In this document: positions 55,727 through 63,518 of the stretch, one piece after another
How positions within the stretch are numbered: position 1 is the first letter of the stretch
Layout of the letters: the number at the start of each line of letters is the position of its first letter
Assembly: GCA_949297075.1 (NCBI GenBank)
Contig: CASFRX010000051.1
Span: 1-64,000 of the forward strand
DNA: 64,000 nucleotides
Direction: 5' to 3'
Source: an uncultured Oscillospiraceae bacterium
GTDB lineage: Bacteria; Bacillota; Clostridia; Oscillospirales; Acutalibacteraceae
Made by a program: the position numbers and the translations under genes
Notes under the pieces: model-generated
Seen by the model: only the letters and a program-made list of their open reading frames with translations
Database searches by the model: none
What the model was told of the DNA's origin: nothing

Positions 55727-57007
55727 TTAAGACGAGAAATTAAATTTATTTTTCAGACGGCTTCTCACTTCGCCTGCAAGATAAAGAGAACCGCAAACCA
55801 AAAGAGCATCATATTCCTGCAATTTTTCTGCCGCAAAATCAACTGCATCCTCTGCCTTTTCAAAGGCATAAGTTTTACTGCAATATTTTCCTGCCTGCGT
55901 TTTCAAATCTTCTGCCGACATTGTGCGCGGATTATCCGCAACGCTTGCGGCAACAACACAGGAACACAGAGGCGCAACGAAAGACAAATAGGCATCAACA
56001 TTTTTATCCGCCATCATGCCCATAACGGCAATAATTTTTTTATCCCTGAGCAAGCTTTCAAGGCTTTTTGCAATTACTCTGCCGCCATCCTCATTATGGC
56101 CGCCGTCAAGAAGAACAAGAGGCTCATTTGAAATCACTTCCATGCGGGCGGCAACCTTGGCTTCTTCCACGCCACGCTTTATTGCGCTCTCATCAAGGCC
56201 TAAAAGTCGGCACGCCTCAATAGCTGTGACGGCATTATAAACCTGATATTCGCCGCTCATGGATAGCTTATAAGCTATGTTTTTATATTCAAAGCTCACA
56301 CCTGTTATGCTGTTGGTTATATTTTGAATTTTTCCGGTATCGGGCACTGTAAGCATGTTTTGATTAACGGTACAAGTGTTCTTTATTATTTCAACTACAC
56401 TTTCCTTTTGCAAGGGATAGCAAACAGTTTTGCCGCCTTGCTTTATTATACCGCATTTTTCATGGGCTATTTCTTCAACAGTATCCCCTAAAACCGCCAT
56501 GTGGTCAAGTGAAACTGAGGCAATAACACTGACAAGGGGTGTTCTGATTATATTAGTTGAATCAAGTCTGCCGCCAAGACCGACTTCAAGCACGCAGTAT
56601 TCACAGCCTGCTTTTCGGAACACCATGAAAGCGGCGGCGGTTATAAGCTCAAATTCGGTGGGCTGCATATCTTTTTTTGCAAGCTCAGCCGCAACAGGCT
56701 CAAGCTCGGTTACGGCAGCGGCAAACAGCTCTTTTTCCACCGGTTCGCCGTTAACACAAATACGCTCAAGAAAATCCGTGACAAAAGGTGAAGTAAAAAG
56801 TCCCACACTTTTGCCCGAAGCCAGCAAAGCGCCTGCAACCATCGTTGATGTTGAACCCTTGCCGTTTGTGCCGGCTACATGGATTATCTTTAAATTATCC
56901 TGCGGATTACCTACAGCAGCACAAAGCGCCGCTATGCGCTCTAAACCGGGCTTGATACCGAAACGGTTGAGAGAATGGACATATTTTAATGCTTCTTCGT
57001 AATTCAT
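55727..57007 (-). CDS. folC: Folylpolyglutamate/dihydrofolate synthase
   Basis: 426 residues, Mur-ligase family. P-loop VAGTNGKGSTSTMVA, TSPFVTDFLERICVNGEP, EVGLGGRLDSTNII (metal Glu), and DGGHNEDGG near the C-terminal domain, where many members read DGAHNPDG. ATG at 57007 after GGGTGA. Lies just downstream of tRNA-Lys and its terminator. Confidence 0.95.
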   Translation of the reverse strand: MNYEEALKYVHSLNRFGIKPGLERIAALCAAVGNPQDNLKIIHVAGTNGKGSTSTMVAGALLASGKSVGLFTSPFVTDFLERICVNGEPVEKELFAAAVTELEPVAAELAKKDMQPTEFELITAAAFMVFRKAGCEYCVLEVGLGGRLDSTNIIRTPLVSVIASVSLDHMAVLGDTVEEIAHEKCGIIKQGGKTVCYPLQKESVVEIIKNTCTVNQNMLTVPDTGKIQNITNSITGVSFEYKNIAYKLSMSGEYQVYNAVTAIEACRLLGLDESAIKRGVEEAKVAARMEVISNEPLVLLDGGHNEDGGRVIAKSLESLLRDKKIIAVMGMMADKNVDAYLSFVAPLCSCVVAASVADNPRTMSAEDLKTQAGKYCSKTYAFEKAEDAVDFAAEKLQEYDALLVCGSLYLAGEVRSRLKNKFNFSS

Positions 57008-57036
57008 AACTATCACCCGATAAATTGCATATATAA

Positions 57037-57068
57037 TTCAAAAAGCCCGTTGCTTTGCAACGAGCTTT
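57037..57068 (-). terminator. Terminator of tRNA-Lys
   Basis: AAAGCCCGTTGC (57042-57053) pairs with GCAACGAGCTTT (57057-57068) with one mismatch; minus-strand tail TTTTTGAATT. Confidence 0.85.
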
Positions 57069-57071
57069 CTC

Positions 57072-57147
57072 TGGTGATCCATCGGAGATTCGAACTCCGG
57101 ACACCTTGATTAAAAGTCAAGTGCTCTACCGTCTGAGCTAATGGATC
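57072..57147 (-). tRNA. tRNA-Lys (TTT)
   Basis: 76 bases with encoded CCA. Acceptor GATCCAT/ATGGATC is perfect, D arm TAGCTCAGACGGTAGAGC, anticodon loop CTTTTAA in stem CTTGA/TCAAG giving TTT, T arm CGGAGTTCGAATCTCCG. Confidence 0.97.
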
Positions 57148-57188
57148 ATCTGTGTTCGGCGAAGATTGCTAATACCGAACGCTTAAAT

Positions 57189-57217
57189 ATATTATCCTAT
57201 TTACACCTGTTTGTCAA
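57189..57217 (-). promoter_or_regulatory. Promoter of tRNA-Lys
   Basis: Minus-strand TTGACA, 17-bp spacer, TAATAT. Confidence 0.82.
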
Positions 57218-57239
57218 GAGTTTTTTCAAATAATTGTAT

Positions 57240-58583
57240 TTATTTGTTTTCGTAGCTGACAATTTTTTGTGCCTGAGCCAAATCAGACTTTTCGCCGCAG
57301 GCAACAAGGGCGGTTAAGGCTGCGCCGAAAGCTGCTTCTTCACGGTTTTTGGGTATATTCATTTCTGTACCGAAAGCCTTGGCAAAGCGCTGCTGCAGAG
57401 CTGAATTTTTACGCAGACCGTTGCCCGAACCCACAAGCAAATCGATTTTGCAGTCGAGGGGGGCTATCATATCCGTAATTTCGCCAACCATACCGCCCAA
57501 AAAGCCGTTCATTAAAGCGGCAGGAGTAAAATTATCAACACCTAAATTTGTGATACTGCCCCTCACATCAGGCTCGGTTCTTGTTCCGCAAAGCTTGGTG
57601 GAAACAGTCAGCTCCTCCGAGGAGCTTTCTGCAAGAACGCTGTCCATTGCTTTATAAATATTCTGCGGCTTTTCGCCTGAAATCATCTCATAAACATCGC
57701 TGAAAAAATCCGCCAAAGCGGCAAAGGCTCTGCCGCCGCAAAGGGAACAGCCAACAAGAATATTATGTCCCGAACAAAGCGGCCTTATTTCCATATTTTC
57801 AGGAGCTTTTTTAAGGTCAGTTAGCATTGAAATCTGACCGCCTGTGCCCATATTGACGAGGGCACAGCCCTGCATATCCTGCACAGAGCCGATAAAGCTC
57901 GCCTGATTATCGCCTATTGCGACGCAAACAGGCACTCCCCTATATTCGCCGACGATTTCAAACTCGCCTGTTACATCGGGGAAAAAGCCAAAATTCAAAC
58001 CCGCTTTTTCTATTGCCTGTTTATCAAAACAGCCCTTTTCAATATCAAAAAGCCCAAACGAGGCGGCATCGGAAATATGAATAATGGGAGTTTTTCTGCC
58101 CGTCAGCATCATAGCCGCATAATCGTGGATTGTGCAAAAGCTCACGGCATCAGCAGACACAAGAGCTTCTTTTGTATGGTAATAATAAGTCGTACCGCCA
58201 AAGCCCGAAGCCATGCTGTATCCTGTTTCTTCGCTTAAAGCTTTGGCATAGGAGCGGCCGTCTGCCATCAGCTCGTTACCGCTGCCGTCCTGCCATGTAT
58301 AAAGAGGGCTTACAGCCTTGCCGATGCTGTCCAGATAAACAATGCCGTGCATCTGACCTGTTATGCCGATAGCACATACAGGCTGAAATTCCTCAAAAAG
58401 CTCTGCTGCAATGGCAGTAACTTTTTCAATTATCATTTCGGGAGACTGTATTTTTTCAAAGGGCTTGCCGCCGATGAAGCTGCCGTTATCAAGAGTTTTG
58501 GATTTGAGCAGTTCACCGCTTTGAGCGTCAACGGCTATGCCGCAAATTGTGGTTGTGCCGATATCGAGGCCGATAACATTCAT
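57240..58583 (-). CDS. FGGY-family sugar kinase (sedoheptulokinase-like)
   Basis: 447 residues, ASKHA fold. IGLDIGTTTICGIAVD (phosphate loop 1), CAIGITGQMHGIVYLD, YTWQDGSGNEL, catalytic Asp in VAIGDNQASFIG, and the adenosine loop LLVGSGNGLRKN. The GITGQMHG segment and overall pattern resemble sedoheptulokinase and other ketose kinases. In this operon it likely phosphorylates a sugar or polyol that enters or leaves the glycyl radical enzyme reaction. ATG after GAGGTG; 19 bases after the enzyme gene. Confidence 0.85.
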   Translation of the reverse strand: MNVIGLDIGTTTICGIAVDAQSGELLKSKTLDNGSFIGGKPFEKIQSPEMIIEKVTAIAAELFEEFQPVCAIGITGQMHGIVYLDSIGKAVSPLYTWQDGSGNELMADGRSYAKALSEETGYSMASGFGGTTYYYHTKEALVSADAVSFCTIHDYAAMMLTGRKTPIIHISDAASFGLFDIEKGCFDKQAIEKAGLNFGFFPDVTGEFEIVGEYRGVPVCVAIGDNQASFIGSVQDMQGCALVNMGTGGQISMLTDLKKAPENMEIRPLCSGHNILVGCSLCGGRAFAALADFFSDVYEMISGEKPQNIYKAMDSVLAESSSEELTVSTKLCGTRTEPDVRGSITNLGVDNFTPAALMNGFLGGMVGEITDMIAPLDCKIDLLVGSGNGLRKNSALQQRFAKAFGTEMNIPKNREEAAFGAALTALVACGEKSDLAQAQKIVSYENK

Positions 58584-58602
58584 AGTGTTTGCACCTCAAA
58601 AA

Positions 58603-60978
58603 TCAGATTTTTGTTGATTCAAGGTCAAGCCTTGTAATAATATCGTTCTGAATAGCGGGCGAAAGATCAAGGAAGTTTACGAATGTGCCGTGAATACGCA
58701 TGATATACACACCGCTTGGGGCATATTTTTCGGGCTCTGCAAGCACCTTGCGAAGTGTATCGGGAGTTGTGATATTAAAATAAAGATAGGAGGGAGAAAG
58801 GTTATCATTCTTTTCGTTGAAGAATATGGGCTTCAAAACCTTTTCGCCGAACTCTATACCCTTTTCTTCATAGCTTGCCCCTTTAAAATACTTAGGGTCA
58901 ATGCCAAGATGTGATGCGTAGCCGCCGTTAAACTTACCGTAGGGCAGTTTCATAGCAGAGAGTGTTCTGAAGCCGAGGCCGTTGCCTGCTTCCCCGTAAA
59001 GAGGGTCTACACCGTAGCCGAGCATATCACGAGCTGCTCTGCCGTCGGGAGTTGCGCCGACCCAATAGCCATAAAGAAGATGAGTTGAGGGGCTGGACCA
59101 ATCGGCACGGAAAGAATTGCCGAGGTAGTTTTTCTGAGAACGGACTATATCGGAAATTCTGTTTGCAATTTCGGCTGCTTCCTTATCGACGCTTTCAATG
59201 CCGTTGCCGAACTTAGGTGCAGATTTCAGGAAATCACGCAGCTCTTCATAGCCCTCAAAATTAACTTTAAGAGCTTCGATTAATTTATCAGCATCCTCAG
59301 GACGCTCTGCAAGGAGCTTATCAATAGCCATGAATGAATCCGCAATAACAGAAAGGCCGTGGATAAGGCAACCGCTGCCGTTATACTTTGTGCCCTGCTT
59401 TTCGGGGTGACGGGTATCAATTCCGGATTCACAGCCGCCCATAAATGCACCCAGGAAAGGCACACGAAGATGTGAAAGAGCAACAGACGCACCGTTTGCG
59501 GCTTCTGCCATGAGCTTTGCATAAACCTCCGCATTTTTATAGAAAGCTTCTCTGATATTTTCAAGAAGAGTTTTTGTATCGGGATATTCAACAAAGGTGC
59601 CGATTTCTTTTCCCGTAATTGTTGATTTGCCGCCGTTGAGGGTAAGCTCAAGGATTTTAGGCAGATTGAACCAGCTGTTGGTTGTATTGCCGTTATCCTT
59701 GCCCATAATAAGCGGCTCCTGACAGCCTGCAACAGAATAATCAGGCAAATCACAATCCTCTATTCCGCCTGCACGCAGAGCCTCAAAAACAGTATCATCA
59801 TTAAAGAAAGAGGGAGTGAGCACGCCGGGAGTAAACATAAATTTGCCCATTTCGCTGTAGAGCTTTTCGGGCGTATTTTTATGAAGCTTTACGGAAAGGA
59901 TAGGCTGAGGCAAATTCATATCGTAATAAGCGTCCATAATGGCATAGCTCATTTCGTTGGTAAGGTCGTTGCCTTCTAAATCTCTGCCGCTGATGAGAAC
60001 ATTCTGAGAAATAGCCCAGCTTCTGTCGCCTACATTGAAGAAAACGAGAAAATGGCGGAAAAGCTCTGCCGCTTCTTCTCTTGTTTCCCCGGACATAGCT
60101 CTGTAGGGCTCGAAAATTCTATCAGCATTACCGACAGAAAAAGCAAAGGGATTGGGAGCTTGTTCAAGAGTCATAACCTCCCAAAGGATAAGAAAAGCCT
60201 GGATAGCTTCATAGAGGCTCTCCGCACCGTTTGCCGGAACTTTACGCAAGGTATTTTCCATAAGCTCAAGCTGAGCCGCACGCTCGGGAGAAGCGGTCAG
60301 CTTTTGCTTGGCGGCGAGGTCGGCGTAGCGGTCGGCAAGAACGATTGCAGCTTCAAGCACCATTTTGATATCCTCAAGAGTATCTTTTCGCTCATCGTTC
60401 TTTTCGGAATTTATTTTCTTTGTGAGGTCGAAAATAATTTTATTAAGTCCGCAGGCTATAGCCTTGCGGAAATCGGGAATAAGGTGGCCTGTTACCTGCT
60501 CAATAAAAAATGCAACCTCACCTGTATATTTTTCATATTTTTCGTAAACCGCAGCAAGGTTGCGGACATAGTCCCCTCGCTTTGTGCGCTCACGCATGGT
60601 TTCTATGCGCTCTGCGGTAAATTCTTCGTTAGGCTCTATATCATTGAAAACCGCCGTAGGATCACAATAACCTGAGAAAGTTTCAACCTGAAAAGCAGGG
60701 TTTATAAGGGCGTAGCTTCTTGCAAAAGAATCGCTCTGAGTGCCCGCAAAAACATTGTTTTCGCTTATTGATAAGGGAAGCTTTTCAAGAATCATCTTAA
60801 GCTCTCTTGCGGCTCTCAGTTCCTCGCTGCTGCCGTTATTCTGGAAGCCTGTCGCCTTAAAGGCAAGCTCACGGGCCAAGAACCAGCCATCGAGCCTTTT
60901 CTTAGCTCGCTCTTCTTTAAAAAGCAGTTTTGCTTTCTGAGTTATTTCACCTGTTTTGTAAACACTGTTAACTTTCAT
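58603..60978 (-). CDS. Glycyl radical enzyme of the dehydratase/lyase type
   Basis: 791 residues, PFL/GRE superfamily. The radical glycine is Gly764 in YIMRIHGTFVNFLDLSP, a variant of the usual RVxGY. The active-site loop is DYSVAGCQEPLIMG with Cys419 and Glu421; a Cys-x-Glu pair is the mark of eliminases (glycerol, propanediol, choline or hydroxyproline enzymes) whereas pyruvate formate-lyase has Cys-Cys. The substrate-side segment NPFAFSVGNADRIF differs from the NPGG-type of known dehydratases. Its substrate is therefore unknown; the sugar kinase next door suggests a sugar or polyol. Strictly anaerobic. ATG after GAGAGG; activated by the product of the upstream gene. Confidence 0.9.
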   Translation of the reverse strand: MKVNSVYKTGEITQKAKLLFKEERAKKRLDGWFLARELAFKATGFQNNGSSEELRAARELKMILEKLPLSISENNVFAGTQSDSFARSYALINPAFQVETFSGYCDPTAVFNDIEPNEEFTAERIETMRERTKRGDYVRNLAAVYEKYEKYTGEVAFFIEQVTGHLIPDFRKAIACGLNKIIFDLTKKINSEKNDERKDTLEDIKMVLEAAIVLADRYADLAAKQKLTASPERAAQLELMENTLRKVPANGAESLYEAIQAFLILWEVMTLEQAPNPFAFSVGNADRIFEPYRAMSGETREEAAELFRHFLVFFNVGDRSWAISQNVLISGRDLEGNDLTNEMSYAIMDAYYDMNLPQPILSVKLHKNTPEKLYSEMGKFMFTPGVLTPSFFNDDTVFEALRAGGIEDCDLPDYSVAGCQEPLIMGKDNGNTTNSWFNLPKILELTLNGGKSTITGKEIGTFVEYPDTKTLLENIREAFYKNAEVYAKLMAEAANGASVALSHLRVPFLGAFMGGCESGIDTRHPEKQGTKYNGSGCLIHGLSVIADSFMAIDKLLAERPEDADKLIEALKVNFEGYEELRDFLKSAPKFGNGIESVDKEAAEIANRISDIVRSQKNYLGNSFRADWSSPSTHLLYGYWVGATPDGRAARDMLGYGVDPLYGEAGNGLGFRTLSAMKLPYGKFNGGYASHLGIDPKYFKGASYEEKGIEFGEKVLKPIFFNEKNDNLSPSYLYFNITTPDTLRKVLAEPEKYAPSGVYIMRIHGTFVNFLDLSPAIQNDIITRLDLESTKI

Positions 60979-60999
60979 CTCTATATTTACCTCTCTGTT

Positions 61000-61719
61000 T
61001 CAGGTTCTTATCAATTTTATGCCGCAGGAATTGAACACTTGCTGTATTTCTTCAAACGCTTCATCGCTGACGAAAGCATTTTCCATTTTATATTTCATTC
61101 CGTTTTGCAGCCATTTATCCCTGCCGTATTCATGGTAGCGCAAAAGCTCAAGAGCCATACCTCCATGCCAAACGGACTTCAAAAATTCTGCAAAGCCTTT
61201 TGCATCTTCTGCGCTTGCATTAAAGCCGTTAATGAGGGGAATACGAAGCAGAAGCTGACCACGCTTTTGTGAGGCGCTTACTATGTTTTGCTTTACCGCT
61301 TCGGCGCCTACACCCGTAAAAGACTTTAGTTTATCGGAATCGTAATGCTTAAAATCCATAATGAGGAAATCTATAAGCTCAAAAAGTTCAGGGAGCTTCG
61401 GATTAGTTCCGTTTGTTTCTATGGCTGTGTGAATATCTTTTTTCTTCAGCTCTGCCAAGACAAATTTCAGCCCATCGTACTGCACCGTAGGCTCGCCGCC
61501 CGTAAAGGTTACACCGCCGCCGTCAAAAAACATCATTTGGGCATTCACAGCCTCACTAATCAGCTCTTCGGCTTGAATTCCCTCGCCCTCAAGGCTCATG
61601 CTTTCGGGATTGGAACACCACGGGCAATGGAGATTGCAGCCCTGCAAATGATAAACCAGGCGGTTGCCCGGACCGTCCTGCGAATAATTAAAGCCTTTTT
61701 GAAGCACACGCAGCTGCAT
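61000..61719 (-). CDS. Glycyl radical enzyme activase (radical SAM)
   Basis: 239 residues. The radical-SAM cluster motif is GCNLHCPWCSNPES (Cys28, Cys32, Cys35); VTFTGGEPTVQYDGL and the downstream barrel strands TAIETNGT, DFLIMDFKH and LLLRIPLINGFNAS follow. It cleaves S-adenosylmethionine to create the glycyl radical on the enzyme encoded 21 bases downstream. There is no two-cluster ferredoxin insert after the first cluster; activases of eliminases usually have one, whereas the pyruvate formate-lyase activase does not. ATG after GAGGAG. Confidence 0.93.
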   Translation of the reverse strand: MQLRVLQKGFNYSQDGPGNRLVYHLQGCNLHCPWCSNPESMSLEGEGIQAEELISEAVNAQMMFFDGGGVTFTGGEPTVQYDGLKFVLAELKKKDIHTAIETNGTNPKLPELFELIDFLIMDFKHYDSDKLKSFTGVGAEAVKQNIVSASQKRGQLLLRIPLINGFNASAEDAKGFAEFLKSVWHGGMALELLRYHEYGRDKWLQNGMKYKMENAFVSDEAFEEIQQVFNSCGIKLIRT

Positions 61720-61751
61720 AAGCTACTCCTCTCCCATTTTAATTAGTTTTT

Positions 61752-61781
61752 ATTTTATCACAATACTATTTGGCAAGTCAA
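61752..61781 (-). promoter_or_regulatory. Promoter of the glycyl radical enzyme operon
   Basis: Minus-strand TTGACT, 18-bp spacer, TAAAAT. Confidence 0.65.
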
Positions 61782-61805
61782 TTAACAGAGTATTAATTAT
61801 TTAAG

Positions 61806-61848
61806 CATAAAATCAGGAGCTTCAAACCCATAAAGTTTAAAGCTCCTG
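61806..61848 (-). terminator. Terminator downstream of the TrkA relic
   Basis: CAGGAGCTTcAAAC (61814-61827) pairs with GTTTaAAGCTCCTG (61835-61848), minus-strand tail ATTTTATG. Now also ends transcripts from the metallophosphoesterase gene. Confidence 0.78.
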
Positions 61849-61855
61849 CAAGGTG

Positions 61856-61996
61856 TTATTCTTCCGCCCCATCTACAAACTCTGTGAGGCTTCTTTTTTT
61901 CTCTACAGCGATAATATTAGTGTTAATTTTTTTGCGAAGATTAACTTCAACAACGGTTTTGCCGACCATTTTTTCAGCTATTACAAATACATACTG
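61856..61996 (-). pseudogene. C-terminal remnant of a TrkA/KtrA potassium-uptake regulator
   Basis: An open stretch of 46 codons without its own start, reading VFVIAEKMVGKTVVEVNLRK and INTNIIAVEKKRS, the start of a TrkA-C (RCK_C) domain as in KtrA. It overlaps the last codons of the metallophosphoesterase gene in another frame, so a deletion has fused the two genes' ends. The Rossmann RCK_N part is gone. Only the original terminator remains behind it. Confidence 0.65.
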
Positions 61997-63138
61997 TTAA
62001 GTCTTTGGCTTATGTTAAAATTTCCGTCAGGCTCGATGCAAGTAATTGTTACACCCTGCTGCCATGCTTTTTCGGGCAGATGAGCTATTTCCTCCATAGT
62101 ATATGTTTCATAGCCTCCGCACTGATTATAAACCAGATACACGCCCTCATGCAAAGCGCAGAAATCGTTTACATGGTCGTGTCCGCTGAACACCGCCTGT
62201 GTGCTGTCGAGTTTTTTAATAAGGTCAAACATACCGCTGTTAAAGCTTGAACAGCCTATGCTTTCAAAAGCATCGCCGTAAAACACCTCGCACTTACCCG
62301 TAAACACCCATTCCTCATTTTCGTTTTGAGTTATTACATTTGTGTACTCCGGCAGAGGAATGTGCATATACATAAAGGATTTGACCTCTCCGTATTTTTT
62401 GGAAAGGCTTTTGATTTTATCTTCGTACCATTTCATTTGGTTATTTTTTAAGAAATCATAGCCCTTTAAATCCTCCGGCGCGCCGTGCTCAGCTCTGTAT
62501 TCGGGAAGAATATTTCTGCCCGAATCGAACATAAAGAGGGTTTTTAAAATTTCATTTTCGCTTTTCAGAATATTAACGCAATAGTTGCCGAGACCGAAAA
62601 GCTCTTTTTTACCCTGACGGGCTAAACAATGAGGAAAGGTTGTTTTGCATTTCATCAAAAGCTCTTTAAATCTTCCCTTTTCCTCGTGCGCTTCGTGGTT
62701 GCCGAAAGTAAAGCACCAATAAACGCCGATTTTTTCCATGAACTGAGCAAACTGTATTGCATCTATATGCTGATATTTTCCAAGGATTATATCGCCGGTC
62801 AGAACTACAAAATCCGCCTTGCTATCCCTGATTTGCTTATACAGCATATCAACGCACTTGTTGCGCAGAGCCGGATCATCACCGAAATGCAAATCAGTTG
62901 TGGAAAGTATCTTAAAGCCGTCATTTACGATTTTGCCGTATAAATCGGTTTTAGCTATGGTTACGCTATCCTCATCCTCTGAAATGATACGCACACGGGT
63001 ATTGATATTTTCAACATTTACAGCGGCAGTGAACATTGATTTTGCTATCTTGCCGCCGCTCAGCTTATTAGCGGCATACTTTGCCCCCAACACAGCTTTA
63101 TCTATACCTATTCTCGTTTTTTCATAAAGAGTATTCAA
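61981..63138 (-). CDS. Calcineurin-like metallophosphoesterase
   Basis: 385 residues. N-terminal about 90 residues are not part of the catalytic domain (helical, AKYAANKLSGGKIAKSMFTA). The catalytic domain has STTDLHFGDD, VVLTGDIILG, FTFGNHEAHEEKG, MYMHIPLPEYTN and VFSGHDHVNDF, so the two-metal site is complete. TTG at 63138, eight bases after AAAGGG; the frame extends 21 codons upstream through the promoter and is not used. Substrate unknown. Controlled by a promoter with a built-in palindrome. Confidence 0.85.
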   Translation of the reverse strand: MNTLYEKTRIGIDKAVLGAKYAANKLSGGKIAKSMFTAAVNVENINTRVRIISEDEDSVTIAKTDLYGKIVNDGFKILSTTDLHFGDDPALRNKCVDMLYKQIRDSKADFVVLTGDIILGKYQHIDAIQFAQFMEKIGVYWCFTFGNHEAHEEKGRFKELLMKCKTTFPHCLARQGKKELFGLGNYCVNILKSENEILKTLFMFDSGRNILPEYRAEHGAPEDLKGYDFLKNNQMKWYEDKIKSLSKKYGEVKSFMYMHIPLPEYTNVITQNENEEWVFTGKCEVFYGDAFESIGCSSFNSGMFDLIKKLDSTQAVFSGHDHVNDFCALHEGVYLVYNQCGGYETYTMEEIAHLPEKAWQQGVTITCIEPDGNFNISQRLNSMYL

Positions 63139-63189
63139 CTGTTTCGCCCTTTCACTTATTAGTTTATATTTGCTAATGCGTTTGATGAA

Positions 63190-63218
63190 ATAATAGCACA
63201 TTGACCGATAATGTGCAA
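63190..63218 (-). promoter_or_regulatory. Promoter and operator of the metallophosphoesterase gene
   Basis: Minus-strand TTGCAC, 17-bp spacer, TATTAT. The inverted repeat GCACATT/AATGTGC (63196-63202, 63210-63216) fills the spacer and overlaps the -35, a position expected for a repressor site. Confidence 0.68.
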
Positions 63219-63452
63219 TAACGCAATAAAGAGAAAATAGATTTTATATAGAGCCCATTTTGAATCGATTTTCATCACGGTCATGGAATTTAATCCTCTG
63301 CTGATCACCTCGATTGTATTTCCGGCTTCACGGCTTATCAAACGAAGCAAAAAGTCCGGCAAGGCGAGTTGGAATTTGCTTTTATTAGTTTGGGAAAAGC
63401 AAAAACTCCGTGTTAACTCTGCCTTGCATTGGATTTATTCATAAAAATTCTA

Positions 63453-63481
63453 TTGTTTTCACTAAGTATCTTTGATATAAT
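63453..63481 (+). promoter_or_regulatory. Promoter of the GH13 gene
   Basis: TTGTTT, 17-bp spacer, TATAAT. Confidence 0.78.
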
Positions 63482-63518
63482 TTTTTCAACATATTTTTCA
63501 GGCAAAGGAGAAACAACC

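Larger units (their letters stand above)
63139..63518. other. Divergent intergenic region with nested inverted repeats
   Basis: Holds the two divergent promoters and a structured element at 63359-63427: an outer 12-bp stem (GCAAGGC and GAGTT with AACTC and GCCTTGC, one bulged base) and an inner 9-bp stem TTTGCTTTT/AAAAGCAAA (63375-63383, 63395-63403). A 67-codon minus-strand frame (63159-63362) spans the promoter and lacks a ribosome binding site, so I do not call it. Confidence 0.5.

Noticed and set aside
63159-63362. 67-codon minus-strand frame upstream of the metallophosphoesterase
   Set aside because: It runs through the promoter and operator of that gene and lacks a ribosome binding site.
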